Part shown: piece after piece, positions 8,125 through 17,887 of the stretch | How the letters are laid out: every line of letters begins with the position of its first letter | How positions within the stretch are numbered: position 1 is the first letter of the stretch | DNA from: Oceanospirillum maris DSM 6286 | GTDB taxonomy: Bacteria > Pseudomonadota > Gammaproteobacteria > Pseudomonadales > Halomonadaceae | Direction: 5' to 3' | DNA length: 64,000 bases | Assembly (NCBI RefSeq): GCF_000422865.1 | Contig: NZ_AUGW01000012.1 | Coordinates: 102,280 to 166,279 of the forward strand | Translations under genes and position numbers: made by a program | The notes under the pieces: generated by a model | Databases searched by the model: none | What the model saw: only the letters and a program-made list of their open reading frames with translations | What the model was told of the DNA's origin: nothing

Positions 8125-8851
8125 AGCGCTTGCCTCCTATACCCGTCATATCCGTTTCTGTCAGCCCAACCAAAGCATGACTGTTGGCGGCGGTGGCGCT
8201 ATAAAGATCCATCTCCTGATCAATATCCAACGCCATTAAAGGCAGGGCCAGAGCGCTAAATTTCAGATTGGCTTTCATCGCTTCACGCTGATGGGCCCGG
8301 GCGGAATCCAAGCCAAAACGAAAGCGAATGGCATTCGGAGGCTGAACCAGTAAAGCATTGGTGCCGCCATCATTGGCGATGGCAACCACCACATCCTGAT
8401 CCTGGCCGCGCCGGATCACCTGGGATAGCTCTTGTTCGGTCAGAAAAGCCAGATCAATCGGCAGCATTAACAGGCTTTTGTAACCCAAACGGCAAACCTC
8501 TGAGGCCGCCTGCTCCATGGCGGCATTAAGTCCCCGTCCTTCCGTTTGCCTCAGCGTGAGACAGCCCAGACGTTCCGCTTTGGTCAGCACCTTGCTATCT
8601 TCGCTCACCACCAACAGGTCATAATCAGAGAAGTGCTGCTGAAGATAGCCAAGGGTGTACTGATACAGATGTTTCGCCAGAACCTCCCGCTGCTGATGGT
8701 TTAACGCCGGTGACAGACGTTGCTTGGCAAGTTCCGGTGATTTAACCGGCACCACAATGCAAAGGGATGCTGTTTTATCAAGGGCTTCAGAAGACCTGTT
8801 CGCTCTGGACGTTCTGATGGATCTATCGGCTAAAGAATCATGGGGGTTCAT
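8117..8851 (-). CDS. cofC: 2-phospho-L-lactate (or analogue) guanylyltransferase (CofC/FbiD)
   Basis: This 244-residue protein is a CofC-type nucleotidyltransferase that activates 2-phospholactate, phosphoenolpyruvate or 3-phosphoglycerate with GTP, depending on lineage. The conserved N-terminal VVPVKSPELAKQRLSP is visible at about residues 34-49, then EGRGLNAAMEQA, LMLPIDLAFL and NDGGTNALLVQPP. The C-terminal region keeps FRFGLDSARAHQREA. About 30 extra N-terminal residues precede the domain; ATG 8851 overlaps the cofD stop by 4 bases, which favours this start. The sequence alone does not tell which three-carbon acid it uses, so the F420 side-chain chemistry is open. Confidence 0.9.
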   Translation of the reverse strand: MNPHDSLADRSIRTSRANRSSEALDKTASLCIVVPVKSPELAKQRLSPALNHQQREVLAKHLYQYTLGYLQQHFSDYDLLVVSEDSKVLTKAERLGCLTLRQTEGRGLNAAMEQAASEVCRLGYKSLLMLPIDLAFLTEQELSQVIRRGQDQDVVVAIANDGGTNALLVQPPNAIRFRFGLDSARAHQREAMKANLKFSALALPLMALDIDQEMDLYSATAANSHALVGLTETDMTGIGGKRYA

Positions 8852-9825
8852 AGGAGCGCCTCTTCCATTACGGAACTTGTCGTTGATTGCTTAATCGCCC
8901 ACTCAAGACTGGCGCTAACCACTTGCGCTTTATCCTCAAGGCTTTGCATTAAGGTGGGCAGGCAATAGGTCTTGATGCCTAGAGCTTCTATCGCCGCCTG
9001 GTCCTCTTTATCCTGATGATCAATCACCAGGCCCTGAATCAAACCGGAATAATGCTCCGCTAAAGCGATATTGTTAGCGGCCTTACCCAGAGCGCGCATC
9101 ATACGATCCGCAGGGCCTTTCACGGTTTGTCCACCAATAAAGGGAGAGATCGCCAGCACAAAGGCGTTGCTGTTTTGAATGGCTTGCCTGATCTGGGGGA
9201 TGGCTAAAATCGCACCGATACTGACCAAAGGATTACTGGGCGCCAGCAAAATAATATCGCTACCCCTGAGCTGCTTAAGCACCTCAGGGGTAGCAGTAGC
9301 CTGCTCTGCCCCCTGATAACGAATCCCGTCAATCTCAGGCTGGCATTGGTGCTGGACAAAGTAGCGCTGGAAACTGTGCCACTGACCATCAAAGTGAATC
9401 TGCGTCGGCACCCTGTCATTGCTGGGCGGCATAATCGGCAGTTTCAGACCAAAGCGTTGGGCGATACCCTGGGTCACCTCGGTCAGGGTCGCACCGGAAT
9501 TAAGGGCACAGGTTCGATAGATATGGGTGGCAAAATCTTTATCCCCGAGTGTCATCCAGGTCTCATGGCCAAAGGCTTTTAATCCCTCAAGGGTCTGATA
9601 GCTTTCATCCCGTAACCCCCAGCCTTTCTCCCGATCAATCTGCCCGGACAAGGAATAGATCAGCGTGTCTATATCAGGGCAAACCGTTAAACCGTGAAAA
9701 ATATCATCATCGCCAATATTGCCAATCACGGCGGCGTGATCGGCATATCGGGAGGCTTGCAGTCCTTCTGCCGCCTTTGCACCACCGACACCTCCAGCCA
9801 GCAGAGTGACCACAGGCGCTGTCAT
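8848..9825 (-). CDS. cofD: 2-phospho-L-lactate transferase (CofD)
   Basis: The 325-residue product is a CofD-family transferase that joins the activated three-carbon phosphate unit to FO, giving F420-0 or dehydro-F420-0. The glycine-rich start VVTLLAGGVGGAKAAEGL (about residues 5-22) and NIGDDDIFHGLTVCPDIDTL are family hallmarks. LRGSDIILLAPSNPLVSIGAI and ISPFIGGQTVKGPADRMM near residues 190-245 are also conserved. It overlaps cofH by 4 bases and cofC by 4, so translation is probably coupled. Confidence 0.95.
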   Translation of the reverse strand: MTAPVVTLLAGGVGGAKAAEGLQASRYADHAAVIGNIGDDDIFHGLTVCPDIDTLIYSLSGQIDREKGWGLRDESYQTLEGLKAFGHETWMTLGDKDFATHIYRTCALNSGATLTEVTQGIAQRFGLKLPIMPPSNDRVPTQIHFDGQWHSFQRYFVQHQCQPEIDGIRYQGAEQATATPEVLKQLRGSDIILLAPSNPLVSIGAILAIPQIRQAIQNSNAFVLAISPFIGGQTVKGPADRMMRALGKAANNIALAEHYSGLIQGLVIDHQDKEDQAAIEALGIKTYCLPTLMQSLEDKAQVVSASLEWAIKQSTTSSVMEEALL

Positions 9826-11093
9826 CCCTGACCTCCTGCGGATACCGGTAAAGCATCAGAGGAAGCCAATGCCGGAGACATATCAACCGCTGTCAGAATC
9901 GGTGATGGAAAGGTTTTTAAGGTTTGATAGAGAGTCCCGCGCTGCACAGGTGTTAAGCCATTCGCCTGAATATTGGCAACCATATCGCTGGGCAATACCT
10001 CCTGACCGTGACTACCACCGGCGGCTCGGGAGATACTTTCATTCATTAGTGTACCGCCCAGATCATTAACACCGGATTTCAATAATGAGGCCGCCAGCTC
10101 CGGCCCCATTTTCACCCATGAAGACTGGATATTATCGATCTGCCCCTGCAGCATAAGCCGTGCCACCGCGTGCATTTTCAGATGCTCATCATCTGTCGGG
10201 CCGGTACGAACCTGATCCGGGTTATCGTTATACAGTGCGGTTTCGTAGTGGATAAAACCAAGAGGTACAAATTCGGTAAAACCGCCGGTTTCTTTCTGAA
10301 TGGTCCGTAACAGAGCCATATGCTCAGCCCAGTGCTTTGGAGTATCCACATGGCCGTACATAATCGTAGCGGTTGTGGGCAAACCCACGCCGTGGGCCGC
10401 TTTAATGATGTTGACCCACTCTTCCGTGGTCAGCTTATTTTTGGTGAGTTGCTTGCGTACCTCTACATCCAGAATTTCAGCAGCGGTACCCGGCATGGAA
10501 CCCAGACCCAGTTCTTTTAGCTCTGCCAAAAAAGCTTTAGGTGTCATACGGGCTTTTTTACTGCCGTACCAGATTTCAAAAGGTGAAAATGCATGAATAT
10601 GTATCTCCGGCACACGGGCTTTCACATGGGTAATAATGCCGCGGTAGTAGTCCGCATCCAGATCAGGATGTAGGCCGCCCTGAATACACACCTCCGTTGC
10701 CCCTCGCTGCCACGCCTCTTCGGCTCTGTCTGCAACCTGCTCCAGACTTAAGAACTCCGACCCTTCATCACCTTTGTGCTTGGCAAAGTTACAAAAACGA
10801 CACCCCATATAGCAGACATTGGTAAAGTTGATATTTCGGGTAATGACGAAGCTGGCCTGCAGCCCTTTTCTTTTCTGACGGACAAGATTAGCGGTATGGC
10901 ACAGAGCATCGGTTTCTGCCCCTTGTCCATCAAAAAGTAAAATAGCGTCATCTACAGATAACTCTTCTCCCGCCTGAGCCTTCTGTAATACCGCCTGATA
11001 GCCCTTGCGTATGGCCGGTGATGGTGATGGTGATGGTGATGGTGATGGTGATGGTGATGGTGATGGTACAAATACGGTGACAGGTGCGTTCAT
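9822..11093 (-). CDS. cofH: FO synthase subunit 2 (CofH), radical SAM
   Basis: This 423-residue radical-SAM enzyme joins L-tyrosine to 5-amino-6-ribitylaminouracil, the first half of FO synthesis. The iron-sulfur motif CYMGCRFC gives Cys94, Cys98 and Cys101. Further family segments are EVCIQGGLHPDLDADYY, HIHAFSPFEIWYG and SGVNDLGGTLMNESISRAAG. It is encoded separately from cofG, as in archaea and some proteobacteria; actinobacteria have a fused FbiC. Residues ~10-27 are an expanded (Ser-Pro) repeat not expected in CofH, encoded by a hexanucleotide array. The start overlaps the cofG stop by 4 bases. Confidence 0.95.
   Translation of the reverse strand: MNAPVTVFVPSPSPSPSPSPSPSPSPAIRKGYQAVLQKAQAGEELSVDDAILLFDGQGAETDALCHTANLVRQKRKGLQASFVITRNINFTNVCYMGCRFCNFAKHKGDEGSEFLSLEQVADRAEEAWQRGATEVCIQGGLHPDLDADYYRGIITHVKARVPEIHIHAFSPFEIWYGSKKARMTPKAFLAELKELGLGSMPGTAAEILDVEVRKQLTKNKLTTEEWVNIIKAAHGVGLPTTATIMYGHVDTPKHWAEHMALLRTIQKETGGFTEFVPLGFIHYETALYNDNPDQVRTGPTDDEHLKMHAVARLMLQGQIDNIQSSWVKMGPELAASLLKSGVNDLGGTLMNESISRAAGGSHGQEVLPSDMVANIQANGLTPVQRGTLYQTLKTFPSPILTAVDMSPALASSDALPVSAGGQG
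11017..11067 (-). repeat. Hexanucleotide tandem repeat inside cofH encoding Ser-Pro repeats
   Basis: Eight perfect copies of GGTGAT (plus strand) run from 11017 to 11064, with a partial ninth. On the coding strand they encode alternating Ser and Pro near the CofH N-terminus. Because the unit is 6 bases, copy-number changes would alter tract length but not frame. Confidence 0.95.
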
Positions 11094-12217
11094 GCGACAA
11101 GCCCTCTTGATAGAAGATTCGTTTGATTTAGCCCATGCACACGTTGCTGCAGGGCTGGCACTAGAAAGTGTTGCTCTGTGGATTGAAATTCAGGATAAAT
11201 CGTCAGACGTTCAGAGAGCTGATAACCACGGCCACGACAGGCGGCATCTAAACTTTGAATTTGCGGCCAGGCACGTTCCGGGTTAATAAAGTCCCGGGTG
11301 ACAGGAGAGATACCGCCCCAGTCATTAATACCCGCAGAAAGATAAGCCCCGTACTCTTGTTCAAGATTCGGTGGTGCCTGCAGGCTAATCTCTGGCGGGA
11401 GTATTAAGCGTGCTATCGCCAGGGTGCGCTTCATCTCATCAAGATCGGGTTCTGCACATCCGGCCATTGCGGTACCCGGCTTAGCACGGAAGTTCTGAAT
11501 AATCACTTCCTGAATATGACCATAGGTTTGATGGATATCACGAATCAGCACCAGGCTTTCGACCCGATCCTCCCAGCTTTCACCGATACCGATCAAAAGA
11601 CCGGTGGTAAAGGCGATACCCAATTCACCAGCGGCTTCCAGAGTTGCGGTTCGACGCTTTGGGGTTTTATCGGGGCAACCATAATGAGCCTGTCCCGACT
11701 TCATTAAGTTGATTGAGCTGTTTTCCAGCATCATGCCCATGCTGGCGGCATAGGGCTTTAAGCTGGCCAGTTCGCTTTTTGTCAGCGCCCCAGCATTAAT
11801 ATGAGGCAGAAGTTGTGTGTGCTCCAGCACCTGGTCGCACTGGCTTTGCAGATAGTCCAAAGTGCTGGCGTAACCGAGATGCTCAAGCCACTCCCGGGCT
11901 TTAAGGTGGCGTTGCTCGGGCTTTTCACCCAGGCTAAACAGGGCTTCAGTACAGCCTGCAGCTTCACCTTGTTTAGCCACTGCTAACACCTGTTCTGGTG
12001 TCATATAGTTGGCGGTTGGGCTATCAGGGTTTTGAACAAAGGTGCAATAGCCGCAGGTATCACGGCACATATTAGTTAAAGGCAGGAACACTTTAGGCGA
12101 ATAAGTAACCTGTTTACCCCACTGCGCATCACGAACAGCTGATGCCTGCTCGCACAGTGCATATAGGTCTGGGCCTGTAGCGTTTTTGTATCGATTAGCG
12201 TCAGCAATATGGATCAT
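11090..12217 (-). CDS. cofG: FO synthase subunit 1 (CofG), radical SAM
   Basis: The 375-residue protein is a radical-SAM enzyme that closes the deazaflavin ring to give FO (7,8-didemethyl-8-hydroxy-5-deazariboflavin). The cluster motif CRDTCGYC gives Cys51, Cys55 and Cys58. Other family segments are EALFSLGEKPE, LPHINAGAL, TTGLLIGIGESWEDRV and GINDWGGISPVTRDFINPE. It is the first gene of the minus-strand F420 operon. A TTTACCA-type palindrome lies about 33 bases upstream of its ATG, so it probably has its own regulated promoter rather than reading through from the TetR gene 266 bases away. GGTGG precedes the ATG. Confidence 0.95.
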   Translation of the reverse strand: MIHIADANRYKNATGPDLYALCEQASAVRDAQWGKQVTYSPKVFLPLTNMCRDTCGYCTFVQNPDSPTANYMTPEQVLAVAKQGEAAGCTEALFSLGEKPEQRHLKAREWLEHLGYASTLDYLQSQCDQVLEHTQLLPHINAGALTKSELASLKPYAASMGMMLENSSINLMKSGQAHYGCPDKTPKRRTATLEAAGELGIAFTTGLLIGIGESWEDRVESLVLIRDIHQTYGHIQEVIIQNFRAKPGTAMAGCAEPDLDEMKRTLAIARLILPPEISLQAPPNLEQEYGAYLSAGINDWGGISPVTRDFINPERAWPQIQSLDAACRGRGYQLSERLTIYPEFQSTEQHFLVPALQQRVHGLNQTNLLSRGLVA

Positions 12218-12250
12218 GATGAACCACCAAATTTCCGTGAATTTAAATGT

Positions 12251-12266
12251 TTTACCATTTGGTATA
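12251..12266. promoter_or_regulatory. RutR-like operator upstream of cofG
   Basis: TTTACCA-TT-TGGTATA is a 7-2-7 inverted repeat with one imperfect position pair. It matches the perfect site at 13352 in the left arm and in the TGGT core. It also resembles the known E. coli RutR operator (TTGACCAnnTGGTCAA). It lies 34-49 bases upstream of the cofG ATG, where repressor binding would block transcription. Binding is inferred. Confidence 0.7.
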
Positions 12267-12483
12267 AAACATAAATATCACAAAGAAATTTGGTCGGTAA
12301 ACACGTTTTTTTTAGTGCAGATGGCGCACTACTTTGGCTCTAGCATATTTAATCTAGGTTAACTAAATTATTAACTATCTATAAAAAACTCTTTAAAAAC
12401 ATAATGTTAAGTGCTTTCTTTTTTTATCATATTTGACAGTCGTTAGAAAAAGAATTGTTTTTACAAACGGTAAAAAGAAAAAA

Positions 12484-13128
12484 TTATTTTTTACTAGCAC
12501 CAAGAGCGTGCAAAATCAACTCAGTTACTGCTCGCTCCGCCCGAGAGTAACTTTCCTCTTGCAGTTGCGACTGCCCCATTAAAATCTCCATTTGAGTGGA
12601 AAAATCAGCATATGACTGAGTAGTCGCCCAAATCATAAAGAAAAAATATGCAGGGTCTATTTTGTTAATAAAACCCTTATTAATCCAAGAGTTAACAACT
12701 TTTATATCACGTTCAAATTGCGGTTTTAAATCGGAAACCAAATAAGGTCTGAGCACCGGTGCGCCACCAATAATCTCATGGGCAAAGACTTTAGAGCCGT
12801 AGGGGTAATCTCTGGAAAGTTGCATTTTCGCCTTCACATAATGGCGAATCGATGTCTCGGGGTCCGCCTCTGAAAGCTCCAGAAGTTGCAGTTTATCGAT
12901 CCAAGCACCAAGGGTTTCTTGCAATACCCGCTTATAGAGTAAGTCTTTGTTTGCAAAGTAATAAATCAAATTCTGCTTGGATATATTTGCCCGTTCAGCG
13001 ATACGCTCCATAGAGGCTCCACTAAAGCCTTTTTCAGCAAATATAATCTCCGCTGAGCGTAAAATCCGAGACTCTAAAATTTCTCGATTAATCGCCTGTT
13101 TCGTTTTCTTACTGCCTTTATTTACCAC
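12484..13128 (-). CDS. rutR: RutR-like TetR family transcriptional regulator
   Basis: The 214-residue product has a TetR N-terminal helix-turn-helix (about residues 20-70: AEIIFAEKGFSGASMERIAE, then NISKQNLIYYFANKDLLY). Its C-terminal half closely resembles E. coli RutR: SRDYPYGSKVFAHEIIGGAP, then FFFMIWATTQSYADF. RutR senses uracil and thymine and represses the rut pyrimidine-use operon. The start is GTG at 13126-13128, as no suitable ATG precedes the helix-turn-helix. The gene sits between the F420 operon and the dihydropyrimidinase operon, each preceded by a matching palindrome, so it is the likely common regulator. Pyrimidine as effector is inferred from homology. Confidence 0.88.
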   Translation of the reverse strand: MVNKGSKKTKQAINREILESRILRSAEIIFAEKGFSGASMERIAERANISKQNLIYYFANKDLLYKRVLQETLGAWIDKLQLLELSEADPETSIRHYVKAKMQLSRDYPYGSKVFAHEIIGGAPVLRPYLVSDLKPQFERDIKVVNSWINKGFINKIDPAYFFFMIWATTQSYADFSTQMEILMGQSQLQEESYSRAERAVTELILHALGASKK

Positions 13129-13292
13129 GAAAGATCAACCTTATAACCTATTGAATTAAAAGAGTTATTGAAAATAATATCCAGATACCTTCCCCATCTC
13201 TAAAACGCTTTATAAAACAACATGACTCCCCTCGAATTATACCTCACTTTATAAAGTTGGCCTCTCACTTGCATTAGCCCTTTCCGTGATAT

Positions 13293-13327
13293 TTCGATCA
13301 TTAAACCCTTCTGTAGTTCGATCATTA
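13293..13327. repeat. Direct repeat in the regulator / amidohydrolase intergenic region
   Basis: The 11-mer TTCGATCATTA occurs at 13293-13303 and again at 13317-13327, a 24-base spacing, just upstream of the 13352 palindrome. This could be a second regulator site or part of the promoter region. No known motif was recognised. The rest of the 323-base gap (13129-13451) holds only AT-rich promoter-like sequence and the palindrome. Confidence 0.5.
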
Positions 13328-13351
13328 CAGAGGGTTTGTTTAGATTATATT

Positions 13352-13367
13352 TTTACCAGTTGGTAAA
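13352..13367. promoter_or_regulatory. RutR-like operator upstream of the pyrimidine operon
   Basis: TTTACCA-GT-TGGTAAA is a perfect 7-2-7 palindrome 84 bases upstream of the amidohydrolase ATG. It has the same arm and spacer lengths as the E. coli RutR site and differs from it at one position per arm. It could control both the plus-strand catabolic operon and the divergent regulator gene. Function is inferred from position and homology. Confidence 0.78.
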
Positions 13368-13451
13368 CAAAACACCGAATTAACGACTAACTGAATGAAA
13401 TCATTATTAACAACGTTATACGTAGTTTACTTCACTTTTTAGGAGTCATAT

Positions 13452-14690
13452 ATGCAGGACTTACGAGTTAATAAAGAGCGCCTTTGGGATAGCCTGATGG
13501 AGATCGCACAATTTGGCGCTACCGAAAAAGGCGGCTGCAATCGCCTGGCAGGAACTGATTTAGATAAGCAAGCCCGAGACCTATTCGTATCTTGGTGTAA
13601 AACTGCAGGCTGTGAGATCACTATCGACAAGATTGGTAATATCTTTGCCCGTCGTCCGGGTAAAAATAATGATCTACCCGCCGTAGGCACTGGTAGTCAT
13701 TTGGATACCCAGCCGACAGGCGGTAAGTTTGATGGTGTTTTTGGTGTACTGGCCGGTGTGGAGGTATTACGTACACTGCATGAAAACAAGATCGAAACCC
13801 CAACCGCCATGGAATTTTCTGTCTGGACCAATGAAGAAGGTTCCCGTTTTCAACCGGCCATGCAAGGTTCCGGTGTTTATGCTGGGCGCTTTGATCTTGA
13901 AACCGAACTGAATAAAACCGATGTCGATGGTATCCGCTTAGGCGATGAGCTTAAACGTATCGGTTATTTAGGGGATGCAGAGCCTGGTAGCCGTAATGTT
14001 GGTGCTTTTTTTGAGACTCATATCGAGCAAGGCCCTATTTTAGAGGATGCCGACAAAGCCATCGGTATTGTTCGCCTCGGCCAAGGTATTCGCTGGTACA
14101 ACATTGAGATTATCGGCCAAGAATCCCATTCGGGAACCACCCCTATGTATCTGCGTAAAGATGCCATGGTGGCCTCTGCTGAAATCATCTCCGAGATTGA
14201 AAACATCGCCCACCGCCATGAAAACGGCTTAGGCACTGTTGGCTTTATGCAGGTTTATCCCAACTCCCGCAACACCATTCCCGGCAATATTAAATTCAGT
14301 GCCGACCTTCGTAACCCCAAACCGGATGTACTGCTCGCCATGCATGAAGAGCTAACCGCCTTTTGCCAAAGCGTTGCAGACAAACGCGGCCTTGAGATCA
14401 ACCTAGACCCGTTCTGGTATTTCGCGCCGGTGGAGTTTAACGCCTCCGATGATGTAAAAGCCGCCACAGAAAAGCTCGGCTACAGCCACATGGATATCTA
14501 TGCCGGTGCCGGTCATGATGCTTGCTATATGGCAGACCTAGTACCCGCCGGCATGATCTTTACTCCCTGCGAAGGTGGTATCAGCCATAACGAAGTTGAA
14601 TACAGCTCCCCCGAACAATGTGAAGCCGGCGCCAATGTTTTGCTGCATACCATGCTTGAAGCAAGTCACCGCTTAGCTTCAGTTCAATAA
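13452..14690 (+). CDS. Zn-dependent M20 amidohydrolase (beta-ureidopropionase / N-carbamoyl amino acid hydrolase type)
   Basis: The 412-residue enzyme belongs to the M20 group that hydrolyses N-carbamoyl amino acids or allantoate. The metal site is visible: GSHLDTQPTGGKFDGVFGV gives His83 and Asp94, and TNEEGSRF gives the Glu128/Glu129 pair. GQESHSGTTPMYLRKDA marks the lid/dimerisation region. Its neighbour is a dihydropyrimidinase, so the likely substrate is N-carbamoyl-beta-alanine (from uracil) or N-carbamoyl-beta-aminoisobutyrate (from thymine), releasing CO2 and ammonia. N-carbamoyl-L-amino acids (HyuC/AmaB role) remain possible. The ATG has AGGAG upstream and is first in the plus-strand operon after the palindrome. 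Confidence 0.9.
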   Translation: MQDLRVNKERLWDSLMEIAQFGATEKGGCNRLAGTDLDKQARDLFVSWCKTAGCEITIDKIGNIFARRPGKNNDLPAVGTGSHLDTQPTGGKFDGVFGVLAGVEVLRTLHENKIETPTAMEFSVWTNEEGSRFQPAMQGSGVYAGRFDLETELNKTDVDGIRLGDELKRIGYLGDAEPGSRNVGAFFETHIEQGPILEDADKAIGIVRLGQGIRWYNIEIIGQESHSGTTPMYLRKDAMVASAEIISEIENIAHRHENGLGTVGFMQVYPNSRNTIPGNIKFSADLRNPKPDVLLAMHEELTAFCQSVADKRGLEINLDPFWYFAPVEFNASDDVKAATEKLGYSHMDIYAGAGHDACYMADLVPAGMIFTPCEGGISHNEVEYSSPEQCEAGANVLLHTMLEASHRLASVQ

Positions 14691-14776
14691 CTATTTATCC
14701 ATTTAGATAGAAGCAATATTTCCCCCATGAGAACCGTGCTTTTGCACACCAAAATCAAAAATCGAAAGGTGCAAAG

Positions 14777-16267
14777 ATGACGAGTAAAGCGATAAAACAA
14801 GGCGAATTTTACGAACTGGATGCAAAAGATGATCTGAAATCCAGCCCCGCTTACAGCGATGACCTGGCCCCAACAAAAATCAAGGAGCGAACCTGGGGTA
14901 TTTTTAATATTGCAGCCCTTTGGGTTGGTATGGCGATCTGCGTACCCTCTTACACCCTGGGCGGTGTATTAACCGCTTACTTTGGTTTGTCGGTAACGGA
15001 GGCGCTGGTAACGATTCTGGTCGCCAATATTATTCTGCTGGTTCCTCTAACGCTCAACGCCTACCCCGGAACCAAGTTTGGTATCCCCTTCCCTGTGGTT
15101 TTGCGCTCCTCATTTGGTATTGTAGGTTCTAACATCCCCTGCCTTATCCGTGGGCTGGTAGCCTGTGGCTGGTTTGGTATTCAAACCATGTTTGGCGGTT
15201 TAGCGATTCACTTATTGTTCTCGGCCTTCTCAGACAGCTGGGCTTCCTTAGGGGGCGTCGGTGAGGTGATTGGCTTCTTTATTTTCTGGGCATTACAGAT
15301 GTACGTCGTGATCCGTGGCGCAGAGTCTATCAAGTGGTTGGAAACCCTGGCCGCACCGCTGCTGTTAGTCGTTAGCTTGGGCTTGATGTTTTGGGCCAGC
15401 GGCAAGGTGTCTTTTATTGAAGTATTAGCAACACCAGCAACACGCCCTGAAGGTGCCAGTTTTTGGGGTTATTTCTTTGGCGGCTTAACCGCAATGATCG
15501 GCTTCTGGGCTACACTATCACTGAATATCCCCGATTTTAGCCGCTATGCTAAATCTCAAAAAGATCAGGTTATTGGCCAGATTTTAGGCTTACCTCTGAC
15601 CATGTTCTTTTTTGCCGCACTAGGTGTTGTTCTGACGGCGGCATCAACAACACTGGTAGGGGAAACCATCTCTGACCCTATCTCTTTAATCGGTAAAATC
15701 GATAGCCCGTTCTGGGTCGCTATTGCGATGGTTTTAATTATCATTGCCACCATCTCCACCAATACCGCTGCCAACATTGTATCCCCTACCAATGATTTCC
15801 AGAATATTGCCCCCAAACTGATCAACCATACCCGCGGCGTACTGATGACCGGTGCAGTAGGTATTGTATTGATGGGCTGGGAACTGCTGAAGAAAATGGG
15901 TTGGATCGTGTCCGATGTTAGTGTCGAGAGCATGTACACCAACTGGTTATTAGGCTACTCAAGCCTTCTCGGCCCTATTGCCGGTATTATGATCGTAGAT
16001 TATTTTCTGATCAAAAAACAAAACCTTGATCTTGTTGCCCTTTACTCAAGTAATGGTGATTACCCTGCTTTTAATGCCGCAGGTCTTACCGCATTTGCGG
16101 TTCCGGTTGCTATTACCATTGCATCTTTTGGTGTTGATGCCCTTAGCTGGTTCTATGATTACGGCTGGTTTACCGGTGCCTTTACAGGGGCTTTTGTTTA
16201 CTTTCTGATGGCAAGCAAACAGTCTGCAGCCAATAAACAACAAACCGTTAGCAGCAGCGCCGCTTAA
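14777..16267 (+). CDS. NCS1 family nucleobase/hydantoin:cation symporter
   Basis: This 496-residue membrane protein matches the NCS1 family (Mhp1, PucI, CodB-type), which imports uracil, cytosine, hydantoins or allantoin with Na+ or H+. The signature LWVGMAICVPSYTLGG near residues 55-70, the NAYPGTKFGIPFPVVLRSSFG segment (in TM3) and ATLSLNIPDFSRYAKSQ are typical. About twelve helices are seen. It sits between the amidohydrolase (86-base gap) and dihydropyrimidinase (18-base gap), with AAAGGTG before the ATG. Uptake of the substrate for the flanking hydrolases is the natural role; the exact substrate is not readable. Confidence 0.93.
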   Translation: MTSKAIKQGEFYELDAKDDLKSSPAYSDDLAPTKIKERTWGIFNIAALWVGMAICVPSYTLGGVLTAYFGLSVTEALVTILVANIILLVPLTLNAYPGTKFGIPFPVVLRSSFGIVGSNIPCLIRGLVACGWFGIQTMFGGLAIHLLFSAFSDSWASLGGVGEVIGFFIFWALQMYVVIRGAESIKWLETLAAPLLLVVSLGLMFWASGKVSFIEVLATPATRPEGASFWGYFFGGLTAMIGFWATLSLNIPDFSRYAKSQKDQVIGQILGLPLTMFFFAALGVVLTAASTTLVGETISDPISLIGKIDSPFWVAIAMVLIIIATISTNTAANIVSPTNDFQNIAPKLINHTRGVLMTGAVGIVLMGWELLKKMGWIVSDVSVESMYTNWLLGYSSLLGPIAGIMIVDYFLIKKQNLDLVALYSSNGDYPAFNAAGLTAFAVPVAITIASFGVDALSWFYDYGWFTGAFTGAFVYFLMASKQSAANKQQTVSSSAA

Positions 16268-17722
<1,455 letters not shown>

Positions 17723-17744
17723 CCAGTAAAATTAAGCATCTAAA

Positions 17745-17828
17745 TCAAGGTCAGTAAATCAAGGTCAGTAAATCAAGGTCAGTAAATCAAGGTCAGTAAA
17801 TCAAGGTCAGTAAATCAAGGTCAGTAAA
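17745..17828. repeat. Six tandem copies of a 14-bp repeat after hydA
   Basis: The unit TCAAGGTCAGTAAA is repeated six times without change from 17745, and a seventh truncated copy (TCAAGA) forms the left edge of the next hairpin. It lies in the 3' untranslated region between convergent genes. No spacer diversity exists, so it is not a CRISPR array; slippage expansion is likely. Confidence 0.95.
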
Positions 17829-17879
17829 TCAAGAGCTAGGAGGCTAGGAGAACTGTAAAGCCGCCTCCCTAGCTCTTGA
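17829..17879. terminator. Bidirectional hairpin between convergent hydA and HAD phosphatase genes
   Basis: TCAAGAGCTAGG at 17829 pairs with CCTAGCTCTTGA ending at 17879, extended inward by AGGC/GCCT with one bulged base. The long stem sits exactly between two converging genes, as expected for a shared terminator, although no strong T-run follows on either strand. Confidence 0.6.
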
Positions 17880-17887
17880 ATAGAATA

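Noticed and set aside
13121-13127. TTTACCA half-site at the start of the rutR-like gene
   Set aside because: Only one arm is present, within coding sequence; a 7-base match can occur by chance.
17745-17828. Possible CRISPR array
   Set aside because: The units are contiguous 14-mers without spacers and no cas genes are present.
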